A DNA stretch of 64,000 nucleotides, from assembly GCA_022606425.2 (NCBI GenBank), contig JAHDVF020000899.1:620001-684000 (forward strand), given 5' to 3'. A model generated the notes under the pieces. It was not told where the DNA came from. It searched no databases and saw nothing but the letters and a program-made list of their open reading frames with translations. Position numbers and translations under genes: made by a program. Position 1 is the stretch's first letter. The number at the start of each line of letters is the position of its first letter. The stretch comes from Lepidostoma basale. Its lineage: Eukaryota > Arthropoda > Insecta > Trichoptera > Lepidostomatidae. Shown one piece after another: positions 48,661 to 59,074 of this stretch.

Positions 48661-49699
48661 ATAAAATAAAATAGTGGAGGCTTGTATTATAAATAACCTT
48701 CATACATTTTTTCTTTGTATTTTTATTCATGCATAATATATCGCTATTTGTTACATGGAATAAATAAATAAAATGAAATAATAAAAACACGGATAAAATT
48801 TTCAGTATTCCATAATTTTTGAGTTATTGTATAAATTAAACATAAACAGAATAACCGGAATGAAAAATATATAAATGAAGAATAAGGTGAACGATTAAAA
48901 AATGCGCCCTTAAAGTAATTCAATTAAAAACGGTGCTTCAAAAGTTATCATAATGTTATTATTACCTACAATTCAACACAATATTTAACACACATGAAAA
49001 CGTCCGTTTTCTAGAAGTTTTGTTATATTTCTGTACCTGTTTGTCGTGAAAATCAGCTGAATGGTTCCCGACCGCGTGGCCGACCACCGAAAAGGCGACG
49101 AGATAATTGGCAGTCCACATCTCAGGAGAACATGCAACAGACCACAAGTCCTCAGACCTATAAAAAAAATAAGACGAATAATTATACCTGAAAAAAAAAC
49201 ATATGTGAGTTTTTTTTGCGATTTTAATGACAATATATCATTAGATACTAACTGCATATGATGGCAAAAGTTTAAGTAAGACTAAATCCTTTAGATTTTG
49301 CCCAAAAAAACACGTGGTAAAATGAAACTCGTCATAAAATGTCAAACTTTAACACAGGAAAAGCATAAATGTCTCATTACGTTTGCAGATTTATCTATGG
49401 TTTTCTACAATTTCGAGCGCTGTCATAACTTTGATACTCTGTGGTCTTGCGTGTAATGTCGCAATAGTTAAACAATTTGTTTATTAATTTTTAGATATTC
49501 ATTTGTTAGATGATAATAATAACAGTCATAATGTAATGCCTGTGAAAGGTACAGTTTACATGTAGTATGTTTTCATCGATTTTCATAACACTGGTAAGTA
49601 AGTATTGTGTAACTTGTTTATGAAATTGAATCTTTCTTTTATATATTTGCCACAACTTTGGGTACTGCGGATTCATTGAACAATGTTTATTTCTTTGTA
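48661..49699. other. Unassigned, with repeat V and a possible LINE scrap
   Basis: GAAAACGTCCGTTTTCTAGA (48998) is repeat V. SRPRGRPPKRR-like codons at 49067-49100 could be a LINE basic motif, but the rest does not support a family. No gene. Confidence 0.35.
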
Positions 49700-50012
49700 G
49701 ACAACATTAACTTTATTAATATTTAAAATGCAATCATGTTTCGTACACAGAAGCTCTTCATCAGTGTTGTTAGTTTACTGTATATATAAAATAAATATTT
49801 AACAAAATATTAATTAATATGATCAGTTTTGACATTTATTTAAATGAATTTTAGATTTGTTCATAATATTTGTTATAACAAATGTATAAACGTTCGAAAA
49901 CAACTTACCGCATTTATGAAAAATTTATTTTTTTAATACAAAAAATTAACAAGACTGATGAAGGACTGATGTCCGAAGCATGTTTTTATTTTAATTTTTT
50001 TTTAATAAAATA
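49700..50012. repeat. Foldback repeat with hammerhead-like motifs
   Basis: A minus-strand motif (49730-49768) and a plus-strand motif (49951-49990) face away from a central AT-rich loop, the same layout as at 20540 and 39330. AT-rich outer arms pair weakly. Confidence 0.5.
49951..49990 (+). ncRNA. Hammerhead-like motif
   Basis: CTGATGA intact, extra A, helix II GGAC/GTCC with loop TGAT, GAAGC for GAAAC, then ATGTTTTTA. On the minus strand, 49730-49768 keeps CTGATGA and GAAAC but not helix II. Neither is complete. Confidence 0.45.
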
Positions 50013-50900
50013 AGGAAATTAATATTGTTTAAAAATCTTTATTTATTCTTGCAAATCAATTTCATTGCCATCAAAGTATTCTCCGTCCGACGCAATGCAC
50101 TTAAACTAACGTTTTTTTTCTATTCTTCGAAATACTCAGAAAAGTATTTTTTTCCGGGAAAGCCTTCAATACTTTCTTTAAATTGGCTTTTATCTCATCA
50201 ATCGAGTTGAAACGGTGTTACCGAAGTAGTCTTTTGAGATTTTTCAACAGCCAAAAGACGCACGGTGCTAAATCAAGCGAACACGGTGGTCACGGAACGT
50301 TATAGGTTTGTTTTTGGTGAAATGTTATTGAAAAATCAATGCATTGTGGGACGGTGTATTATCGTGGTGAATAAACCAAGAATCGTCTGTCCTATTTCTG
50401 GTCTCTTGAGGCGAATAGTTTCACGCAAACGGCGCATTCTTCTTCTTCTTCCACTGATCAGTCCACTGCTGGACATAGGCCTCTTCCCTTACTTTCCACT
50501 CGTCTCTATTTTCTGCCAGCTGCAGCCACATCTCCCCCACGGCAGCAATGTCGTCGGCCATCTTTTTTGTGGCCTGCCGACGCTTCTCCAATTTTCCCAT
50601 AGTCTCCACCTTATTATTTTCTGGGTCCATCTATCCTCACTTTGTCTCGCCACATGACCCGCCCATTGCCACTTCAGTCTCGCTAGTCGTTCCATGATGT
50701 CCGTTATTTTTGTTCGGCGTCTAATCTCCTCATTTCTGATTTTATCTCGGAGACTGACGCCGAGCTTTCCGAGTCTTTCCATGGAACGCTGCGTGACTCT
50801 TAATCTCTCTACATTATACAAACGACGCATTACACTTAAATAATATCCCATGGAGTCACCAACCTACAAAAAATATATAATTTCAAGCTTTTATAGTATC
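50013..50900 (-). mobile_element. Mariner transposase fragment, interrupted by LINE-B1
   Basis: Minus strand: MGYYLSVMRRL (near 50840), then across the insertion ETIRLKRPEI, DSWFIHHDNTPSHNAL-like codons in shifted frames, and a C-terminus close to KCIASDGEYFDGNEIDLQE. HHDN contains the second catalytic aspartate. Many frameshifts. It is a different mariner lineage from 37097 and 48385 (ending EIDL rather than YVEK). Confidence 0.75.
50439..50818 (-). mobile_element. LINE-B1 insertion with ~13 bp TSD
   Basis: CAAACGGCGCATT at 50426-50438 and CAAACGACGCATT at 50819-50831 flank it (one mismatch). Minus strand: NVERLRVTQRSMERLGKLG, VSLRDKIRNEEIRRRTKITD, IMERLARLKWQWAGHVARQS and RSVGRPQKRW, ending with a (GAA)n tail at 50439-50450. 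One frameshift after QKRW. Confidence 0.88.
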
Positions 50901-51084
50901 CGCGAAATTTAAAAGATAAATTCACTTTTTTTTACACAGTATATGCTATGAGGAAAAAGCAGCAAGAATAACTAATGAAATGGTTTCCTGTATAACTTAT
51001 CTGATAGCCTTAACTTCAACTGTCAAAGTGTTTTGCATATTATGATAGAAATAGTTGTATGACTTCAGCTTTGTCACGCTTTGT

Positions 51085-51330
51085 CTTTGATTTCGGCTTT
51101 TTATGGTCTGCTGCACCTGATCATGAAAGGGAAGATTGAGGGTTGGCGCGGTGTGGGAAAACCCCAGATCTCCTTACTTGAGAACATAAAAGAGTGGACT
51201 GGAATTCGGAGGGTGGGGAAGTTGTACCGGCTGGCACAGGACAGAGAAGCCTACGCCGGAGTGATAGCCGACGTCAGGGGTTCTTACGTGGGAGTCCGAG
51301 AAGAAGAAAAGATGCCTTGTGATATTTTAT
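51085..51330 (+). mobile_element. LINE-C 3' fragment
   Basis: LLHLIMKGKIEGWRGVGKPQ, ISLLENIKEWTGIRRVGKLY and RLAQDREAYAGVIADVRGSY, then AAGAAGAAAAG. Same family as 15008-15460. Frame open over 80 codons; strongly 5'-truncated. Confidence 0.8.
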
Positions 51331-51354
51331 AAGTATATCATTGACTTATCCAGG

Positions 51355-51475
51355 TCTTCTTCTTTTTTCTAGCCATTACTTCACTGCTGGATGTAGGCCT
51401 CTTCAGGTAGTTTCTCTTACCCATATTCTTCCCCTGACTGGAATTATGTCGTCAACCCATCTTTATTCAGGTAAT
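51355..51475 (-). mobile_element. LINE-B-type 3' end
   Basis: CTTCTTCTTTTTTCTAGCC, CTGCTGGATGTAGGCCTCTT read on minus as the tail and EEAYIQQ terminus. About 115 bp. Confidence 0.55.
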
Positions 51476-51481
51476 GACACT

Positions 51482-51978
51482 AACTAAATAATTTACTAAC
51501 CATCACGCCGTCTCCCCGGAACAGTAGGCAGAGACAATAAACCGCCATTCTACTCTATCTTGACATACGTCTATAGGTTCCTCTATATTCATACATTCTA
51601 TCATACACGCTCGTCGATTTTTTCGATTTCCGAATTAGAATTTGATTAATTTGATTATGCCATGCTTTCTTTGGTTTGGTCTCACGCTGTTTGTATACAA
51701 CATTTTAACAATTCGTCACTCGCACGCTTGTTCCATATGTCTAAACCATTTCAGAAATCCGTTTTTAATTTTGCTTATGAAGCATTCATCTGCCTTCTTT
51801 TTTCTTATTTCGTCGTTCGATATTCTATCATATATCGTTTTCCGGTACATAATTCTCAGTGATCTTAAATCAACGACATTTGTCCTTTTTTCATTATTTT
51901 TTGCCAGCTCCAAGGTCATCCATACCTAAAGGTTGGCACTAGAATTCCATTATGTACAGCCATCTTTGTTTTAGTATG
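51482..51978 (-). mobile_element. LINE-A1 fragment
   Basis: Tail degraded to CTAACTAAATAATTTACTAA. C-terminus and RRMYRKTIYDRISNDEIRKK region back to LVPTL.  Broken by several stops and a small deletion in GSEAW. Confidence 0.75.
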
Positions 51979-52027
51979 AGGATCAGATAAAAGATCATAA
52001 ATATTTGTTTCCTGGTGATACGCGTCT

Positions 52028-52575
52028 TCAATGTGATACTGATCTATGAAAGGGTTAAAAAAACATCTTCCATAGAAAGAATGAGAGCTTTACTTGGTTG
52101 GGGTAGATATAGTAGGATTTCAACAATTTTAAGCAAATTAAACATTTTAAATTCAAGAAAACTAGTTCTTTACGACACTTTGATCTTTGTTTATAAAATT
52201 AAGAGTAATATGGAGAGAGTATGCCTGCATATCTAACAAAAAATGTAGCATATAGTTATGAAATTGACTTGACGAGAGGTCGTGATAGATTCCGGTTCCG
52301 GAGACCTTGAGACTTGAATGTACAGAGAAAGGTGTTTTTTATAGAGGTTTTAAATTATATAACGAATTGTCAAATGAGGTAAGAGATGCCGGTTCTCTCG
52401 CGATCTTTCGTCGAAAATGCTTTCAATATGTTCTAAGTACCGATATTTAAAGTTTTGGTTGTTTTTCTCATTTACGATTTTTATATTATTAATTAATTGT
52501 TTATAAAAGATTATTTTATAAGTTGTAAAATGTTCCTGTAATTTTTTATAACTTTATTAAATAAATATAAAATTA
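52028..52575 (+). mobile_element. LINE-N: CR1-group C-terminal fragment
   Basis: LNILNSRKLVLYDTLIFVYK, IKSNMERVCLHI, then in shifted frames YEIDLTRGRDRFRFRRP, FKLYNELSNEVRDA and LAIFRRKCFQYVLSTDI. L..L....Y.T..F.YK.....P..L and ...YN.LP.......FK+.. are typical of the last part of CR1-like pol. AT-rich 3' end. Confidence 0.65.
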
Positions 52576-52914
52576 ATAAAAAATGTGTAATAGCTACGCA
52601 GCACCGGTAGATAAAGGTTAACCAAAAGCATAGTGAAATGTCCCACTGTGCGCCGATGGTGTAAAATAATTATTTAATGATGCGGGAAAGACAGTAGCTG
52701 AATATTCATGCACGCAGTCGCCATCTCTCGTCCGCTGATCGGATCTTTTCAATTACTGGGGCGTCTCTGATTGCGTATTCTACATCTGTGCCAGGCGATC
52801 ATTGTGTTCGATTGGAGGCTGCGAGAATTTGTCAGAACAGAAATATGGCAAACGGCTTTTTGATATAAATTCATTGAAATCTCAAATTTTAAAACGAATT
52901 TCTCATCACCATCA
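52576..52914. other. No gene; moderately GC-rich at 52690-52830
   Basis: CATGCACGCAGTCGCCATCT and TTCGATTGGAGGCTGCGAGA are not repeated elsewhere here. No frame or RNA gene recognised. Confidence 0.3.
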
Positions 52915-53045
52915 TAAGCCTAATTGTTCTTCTCCTTATAGACCTTTGGTCTATTCCTGAAATCAGGCTGGCCTCTCTTGGCAGGTTGACTCCCAACTAT
53001 CTCTCCATCTCTTCAGCGGTCTTCCGGCCATTCAGTGTAAAACTT
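52915..53045 (-). mobile_element. RTE-like 3' fragment
   Basis: Minus strand: GRKTAEEMERWLGVNLPREA, SLISGIDQRSI. It resembles the R.RP...RW.D.L end of LINE-E or F. (ATGATG)-type tail near 52909. Confidence 0.45.
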
Positions 53046-53209
53046 TGACCTCCCTTACAGATTATTAAAAAAAATTCCAAGAGAATCAGAAGCCGTATTA
53101 TCATTTTTGTAAATATTGTAGACAATCACATTTAAAACCATATATTTTGTTAGTCCAATCCATCCTTAACCACTGATTAATAGAATGGGAAGAAACTACA
53201 AAAAATACA

Positions 53210-53345
53210 CTTCTTCCTCTGCTAGTGCCATGTCAGGTCCTTCGGCTTCGACTATCACCCTGGCGTAGGCCTCTCTGTCCTGTTCCAGACTCCTACAAAA
53301 AACATCTCCATACCGTCCTGTCTCTGGCTGCCACCTCCCTCCTTT
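53210..53345 (-). mobile_element. LINE-C 3' fragment
   Basis: CTTCTTCCTCTGCTAGTGCC, ATGTCAGGTCCTTCGG and TAGGCCTCTCTGTCCTGTTC read on minus as the EQDREAYARVIVEAEGP.. ending and tail. Confidence 0.5.
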
Positions 53346-53489
53346 CTTAGAAACGCTTTATTTCGTACTATCTCAAATAACTTATTTTTGAATAGTCCAT
53401 TGTTTTGGCCGAAACACTATAATACCTTAATATTTTAAACTGTTAAATTAAATAACTTAATTTTTGGATTACAATTGTATTTTATTTTA

Positions 53490-53532
53490 CGCGACAGCTG
53501 TTTCATCAACCTATGTAGACATCATCAGGTGT
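53490..53532 (-). ncRNA. Hammerhead-like motif, core complete
   Basis: Minus strand: CTGATGA, extra T, helix II GTCTAC/GTTGAT (five of six pairs, one G-T) with loop ATAG, GAAAC, palindromic ACAGCTGT, C, GCG. Helix I ACAC against GCGT has one mismatch. All conserved core bases are present. The right-arm partner (53929-53973) has lost the core. Confidence 0.6.
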
Positions 53533-53551
53533 TACAATTAACATTGTAATA

Positions 53552-53921
53552 TTTTAATTGTATCTCAATAGAGACGAAGACGTAAACTGGAAACTGAACA
53601 TGGATGATCAAGGTGTTTACAGGACTTATGACCTGTCATTGGTTGGGTTAAGCGCACGCTTTATGTAATTACAACATTCCCCATTCCACCTTTGTTATTT
53701 GTGATCATGCGTGACAAATTTTTTGGAAGATGTATATATACTTCAAAATCCATATTTATCTTCACGTGGCAGTTTCAGTCAGCCATCTATGTAGATTTGG
53801 TTGCACTAGTGAATTTTTTCAAGAATTAACCTATACAACCGACCCACTAACGCCATCTATGGAGAATGATTTTCGGCATTTAGCAAACTACCTTATTAAC
53901 ACAATGTGAAGGCTGTCGACC
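53552..53921 (+). mobile_element. R1 retroposon with 12 bp TSD
   Basis: TSD AACATTGTAATA at 53540-53551 and 53922-53933. Interior: TTGTATCTCAATAGAGACGA, TGACCTGTCATTGGTTGGG, ACATTCCCCATTCCACC and GCCATCTATGGAGAATG. 370 bp, no coding sequence. The TSD length points to LINE-type target-primed insertion; the partner LINE is unknown. Confidence 0.75.
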
Positions 53922-54005
53922 AACATTGTAATACCTGGTGATGTGAACATAGGTTTATAAAACAGTTGTCGCGTAAAATAAAATACAATTGTGATACAAA
54001 AACAA

Positions 54006-54790
54006 AACTAATAAACCAACTAACCATCACGTCGTCTCCCCGAAGGGGTAGGCAGAGAGAATGGACTTCCACACTTTTCTTTTCTGACATATTTCTCTCG
54101 CTTCTTCAACATTCATACATCGTGTCATGCACGCGCGTCGATTTCTCTGACTCCTCACATGGCCGACATTCAATATTTGATTTATTTGATCGTGCCACGT
54201 TTTCCTCGGTCTTCCTCTATTTCTGGTTCCATTTACATCGTTAATTTTTTTTTTACCATTCTTTCTTCATTCATTCTTTTCATATGTCCAAACCATCTTA
54301 ATGATCCTTTCATTATTTTGTTCATAACACCACCGCATTCACTTCTTATATTTTCGTTCGACACTCTTCATACACAGAGTATCTACATTCGTCTAAGAGA
54401 TCTTATTTTTACTGCATTTATTCTACTTTCATCCTTCGCTTCCATACATAATGGTCGGTAAAAATACACCATTGTGCACTACCATTCTAGCTTTTTTGGA
54501 TAGGTTTTTGTTGGCGATGACAACTTTAAGTGCACCATTCACTTTGTTGCCTGCCCCAACCCTTCTTTAAATATCCCTCTCCACTCGCACATCTCTTGTA
54601 AATATACTACCTAAATGCACGAATTCATCTACTTGCTCCAAATTTTCACCATTCACGCTAATGTTGCAGACTGTCATGATTTCTTCTTTTTCAAAAATCA
54701 TTACCTTGGACTTATTAACATTCATCATCAGATCATTTAGCATGCATACCTCATACATAATATTCACCAGCTTGTTTAACCTCGTAAAAT
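54006..54790 (-). mobile_element. LINE-A2 reaching the post-palm region
   Basis: 3' end with loop TTCG (CCGAAGGGG at 54038) and a degraded tail. The 5' side extends to MYEVCMLNDLMMNVNKSKVM, IFEKEEIMTV and EFVHLGSIFTRDVRVERDI. Several small deletions, for example around 54330 and in LMYGSEAW at 54440. Confidence 0.8.
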
Positions 54791-55289
54791 ATTTGTGTGT
54801 ACAATAAAGTACAATTTTTGTTCAATGATAATTTAAAAAGATATTTGCATACACGAGCTATAAAACTGTTTGGAGAATTTTATCTTTAGGAGAGCGGTTT
54901 TTACGATATTTTTAATGTTTAATAAGCAAACATTAAAATTTTTATAACCCTCAAGTTATCACTCTATGAGCGAGTCTTAATATACTTCTCAAGTTATATA
55001 TTCTTCCTAATGGAAGTCATTAATTAAATCTACTCCATTTTTGATTACTTCATTAATTAATTAATTTATCCCGATGGCGAGTTTATTGAGCAAATTAAAA
55101 GCATATCAAAATGGGTTGGACTTGGACTTGGATCTTCTGGCTTACAGATGTTCAGCTCCAATGGCTACTCTTCTTCTGCAGGAAACATTGGAAGAAATGT
55201 GATTAAATCAAATCAAATCAGTTTATTTACTCAAACATTAAAAAATGTTGAAGGCATCTATTGAGTACATGTAAAATTTTATCATTATC
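54791..55289. other. No gene recognised
   Basis: AT-rich. TCAAATCAAATCAGTTTATT at 55207 is the reversed LINE-L type 3' end, so 55200-55260 may be a LINE-L scrap on the minus strand. Confidence 0.35.
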
Positions 55290-55740
55290 ATCTGTCCCTC
55301 TTGTCCGAGGTAGACTCTCCTTCACGGTTGTGGGTCTGCGTGTGACTGAAGATCTCGATCCTGGACCCACAGATTCTGGGGCATCTGGGGCAGGGGAAGG
55401 CGCTTGTAATGGAGCCGTCACCGTCTACCAGTGGTCTCTCATTTCTCATCCTCCTCCTCCATCACAGTCGATGCCAGTCTTTTGTAGGTTTCCTTTATGG
55501 GAGCCCTTAAAGCGTTTCCTCTGACCACCGTGTGAACGCTTCATTTGGGTATGCTGAGAGTACATAATCTTTCTCGGGAGTCTTGTCTCAGGCATTCTGA
55601 TGACGTGACCAGCCCAGCGCAGTTGTCTCTGAATAATGGCAGCCTCAATACTTGTAATATTGACCTCAGCAAGTATGCTGTCATTTGTCCGCTTGTCCTG
55701 CCATTTCTTGTCCATTTAGGATGATGTTGGTGATATCGCT
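55290..55740 (-). mobile_element. LINE-Z C-terminus
   Basis: Minus strand: DSILAEVNITSIEAAIIQRQ, LRWAGHVIRMPETRLPRKIM, YSQHTQMKRSHGGQRKRF, then FPCPRCPRICGSRIEIFSHT in a shifted frame. The frame 55446-55715 is open. The second half of the finger has degraded (SHTQTH). Short tail near 55290. Confidence 0.8.
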
Positions 55741-55774
55741 CTAGGGCTTTTATGTACAATACATACACATACAA

Positions 55775-56370
55775 CATAATACCAGGAACGCATTAGAGAT
55801 GGTTCGACATTAGGAAGACAAGATACTTTCTAAAGTCGAGAGTATTTGTCCCCTGAACGTACCTTCACTAATATGAAAAACGTCGATCTTCAAGAAAAAC
55901 GCGTTCAGCAGACTAATTGCTCTTCCCACCGGTGTCACTAGAGGCAGATTGGTTCTGGCGGCCGGTAGGTAAAACAATCTTTGCTGTCTATCAGGGACAA
56001 AAAGCCCAACACCCTCCGGTGGTTGTTATATGCTGGGGCTAGATATGTGGCCCGGAGTGCTCCTCCGTAAGAGGGTAAGGGAGGATTTAGGCTTTAGGTT
56101 AAAGTTCTCAAAAACCCGGATGTCATTAAAAAAGAGAACAATAATATTTTGAATACGAGAGAGTGTGAGAGGAATACTATGGTTCTCGCCGAAAGTAATT
56201 CGAAATGCACACAATGCGCGTGCCCGAAAACATTCTTGATTATTTTTAATTTTGTTCTGATTATTGTTGTATGACAGTAGTGTAGAAAACAATGGGAGAA
56301 CAATTTGGTATTTATTAATTGTGAAATTTTTAACGCGTGTAAAAAAACATTCACATAAAAAGTTAAAACT
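55775..56370 (-). mobile_element. LINE-L fragment
   Basis: Minus-strand remains: RVKNFTINKYQIVLPLFSTL-like start, RNSFGENHSIPLTLSRIQNI, LFVPDRQQRLFYLPAARTNL, then PLVTPVGRAISLLN and the ERMRDGSTLGRQD-equivalent ending. Both halves are frameshifted. Confidence 0.65.
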
Positions 56371-56865
56371 TTTTACTGATTACGATTATACAGTGAACCA
56401 AGTTTGAAGGGTAGAAAATCTTTACTTCCGTGAATTTTTCTCGAGTTACAACTAGTCTTAAAATTAGTCATCCATAAGATTAAATTTCTTTCGAAAAAAA
56501 ATACGATTGGTCTCGAAGTCTTTTTAAAAATTCATTAAAGTGAAACTTGGGTAATTTTCAAAATGTATTAAACAAAATGCTATTTTATCGCTATAATTTA
56601 AATAGCATCACGTTTTTACTGCCATATTAGAGAAAAATATTAACTTTACACCCCTAAGCTCTGGGTGGTTCTAATTTAGTGTTTATTTTTCACCCCCGGA
56701 AAGCTCCAAATCAAGGCGTTTCTGCGCAAAGTAAATAAGCCAAAAAATCACGAAGAACAAAATATTCAGAGTCTTTTATAACACGATTAGAGAAATACAC
56801 CTTTTGACACATTGCAAAAGAATAATTCCCAGATACTTAGATTCGCAATTAGACTTAGGGCTTAG
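56371..56865. other. No gene recognised
   Basis: AT-rich, no landmarks. Confidence 0.4.
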
Positions 56866-57022
56866 ATTCATGCACGCGCGTCGATTTCTCCGTCTCCTCG
56901 CGTGTCCAACATTCAATATTTGATTTATTTGATTGTGCCACGTTTCCTCGGTCTTTCTCTATTTCTAGATCTATTTACATCGTTAACATATACTTTTTTA
57001 CCATTCTATCCTTTCTATCCAA
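56866..57022 (-). mobile_element. LINE-A2 internal fragment
   Basis: CATGCACGCGCGTCGATTTC to CATTCAATATTTGATTTATT and the RGRPRKTW codons. Terminal ~90 bp and tail absent. Confidence 0.65.
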
Positions 57023-57089
57023 ATGGTTGACTAATGAAATCATGAGATGAATAAATTATCCTCGTGAAACGGAAACTTCTACCATTATC

Positions 57090-57875
57090 AAACGCTAGTT
57101 TTGTTTCCCTACTGCCAAACTGCTTATGGCTATGTTGCACTAAGGCCAAATTATGGTGTTACTTAATTATCCTGTGACAATGTTTCCATTGTAGAATGTT
57201 ATCCTGAGACAATATTACTCTGAGGCCGTATTGTCAAGTTTTTTGTCACAAATTTAGTCAATTTATGACTAATTTAGGGCGTTATGCATTGTGGCTAAGT
57301 TTCCCTAAGGCCAAATTGCATTTGGTCAAATAGCCCTGGTACGAAATTGTCTTGAGGCTAAGTTGCTCTTAGGCAAAGTTGCCCGGTTGGCCAGTTGTTA
57401 TGTCAACAAGTTTTGAAGCCAAGTTATCCTAAGGAAATGTTACCCTGAGGCCAAATTATCTTAAGGCTTATTTTTACTCAGGTTTACTGTGTGGCTTAGT
57501 TGCACTGAGGCCATGCCTATCAGGAAGATGCCCTGTTCGCAAGTCGCCTGCTGGGATGTCGTCCTATTGACTAGTTACTTTGACGCTAGTTTCCTCTAAG
57601 GCGTAGATCAAGTTGTCCTGTGTCTGTGTTGCCTGGGGCATAGTTGTCTAGAAACTAAGCTGATCTGAATCCAAGTGAGCTGTTGTCTTGTTGCTCAAAC
57701 TTTGATAATTCGTGGAGACAAACATTCCTTTCAGGAAGCTGCCCTGTTCGTAAGTTGCCTGCTAGAAAGTCAGCCCTGTTGACTAGTTACTTTGACGACG
57801 AGTTGTCCTGTGCCTGTGTCCAGAAGCTAAGCTGATATGAGTCCAAGTTCTTGTTGCCCTGTTTTTCAAACTATA
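57090..57875 (+). repeat. Degenerate ~18-21 bp repeat array with a higher-order duplication
   Basis: Units such as CCCTAAGGCCAAATTGC, TCTTGAGGCTAAGTTGC, CCCTGAGGCCAAATTAT and GCACTGAGGCCATGCC follow one another for about 780 bp. Later units shift to CCTGTTCGCAAGTCGCCTGC. A larger block starting TCAGGAAG at 57520 recurs at 57731 (211 bp apart). No open frame spans it. I do not recognise the family. Confidence 0.7.
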
Positions 57876-58159
57876 AATATGTGTTACTTTCGTAATGTCT
57901 ATTTCCGCCCACGGAGCCTTTCCGGGAGTTAGTTTCAAATCTGCCGACAAGGGAATACTTGGCATCGCGATGAATTATTAATAAATTTTAATTGCTGAGG
58001 AAACTCTCACACTGCTATTCATTATTATAATTAGGGCTCAGGAAGCCGGGGGAGTAAAATCTTTAAATTCCTTATTCTTTCATATCTAAATTGATTTAAT
58101 TTTTTCTCGCTTTAATGTGACAAATTCATTATTATGAATGTTTGAAAAAAAATATTATA

Positions 58160-59037
58160 AAAAATTCAATTTCTCTGACTCCTCACATGGCCAACATTCA
58201 AAGTTTGATTTATTTGATCGTGCCTCGTTTTCCTCGGTCTTCCTTTATTTCTAGTTCCATTTACATCGTTAACATATAATTTCTTACCATTCTTTCTTCA
58301 TTTGGTCTTTCCATGTGTCTAAACCATTTAAATGATTCTTTCAACATCATCATTCGCACCGCATTCACTTCTTATATTTTCATTCGACATTCTATCATAC
58401 ACAAAGTATCCACACATTCTTCTAAGAGATTTAATTTCTACTGAATTTATTCTACTCTCATCCTTCTTTTGCCAGTTCCATGCTTCGCTTCTATACATAA
58501 GGGTCGGTACAAGGTACCGTTTTGCACTGCCATTTTAGCTTTTATGGATAGGTTTTTGTTTGCGATGACAACTTTAAGTGCACCATTCATTTGTTGCTGC
58601 CCCAACCCTTCTTTCAATATTCTTCTCCACTCTCCCATCATTTGTAAACATACTTCTTTAAAAACAAATGCATCCACTTATTCCAAATTTACACTAATGC
58701 TGCAGACTCTCATGTTTCCTTCTTTTTCGAAAATCATTACCTTGGACTTATTCACATTCATCATTAAATTGTATCGCTTGCATACCTCATACATACTAGA
58801 CACCAGGGCTTGCAGTTCCTGTTCGTTTTCTGCAAGTAACACAGCGTCGTCCACATACAACAAACAGCTTACTGACACACCGTTTTTGCACCTGCATTCA
58901 ACTCTTTCAGCTCTTTCATATACTTGTCCATATATAGATTAAACAACCACGGGGACATTACGCAACCCTGTTTGACACCTTTATTGATATCAAACCAGGC
59001 TGTAAGATCTCCAGTTACTCTGACACTAGTTTTCGTT
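58160..59037 (-). mobile_element. LINE-A2 reaching into the reverse transcriptase palm
   Basis: Minus strand, from the 5' side: QGCVMSPWLFNLYMDKYMKE, LKELNAG, VSCLLYVDDAVLLAENEQEL, YEVCKRYNLMMNVNKSKVM, then the later C-terminal motifs to the HDQIN region. YVDD is the catalytic motif of the RT palm. The 3' end and tail are missing and frames are broken near 58615 and 58890. This is the most 5'-extended LINE-A in the window. Confidence 0.85.
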
Positions 59038-59074
59038 TATGTATATCATGTAACATAATATGCATTAAATTGGC

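Larger units (their letters stand above)
53400..54005. repeat. Foldback repeat with hammerhead-like arms, split by R1
   Basis: Left arm 53430-53540, right arm 53922-54000. Without the R1 insertion the arms would be only a few bases apart. ACAATTGTATTTTATTTTAC (left) pairs with GTAAAATAAAATACAATTGT (right). Same family as 24885. Confidence 0.7.

Noticed and set aside
57090..57875. CRISPR array
   Set aside because: Units are contiguous and diverged, without constant repeats and unique spacers, and the DNA is eukaryotic.
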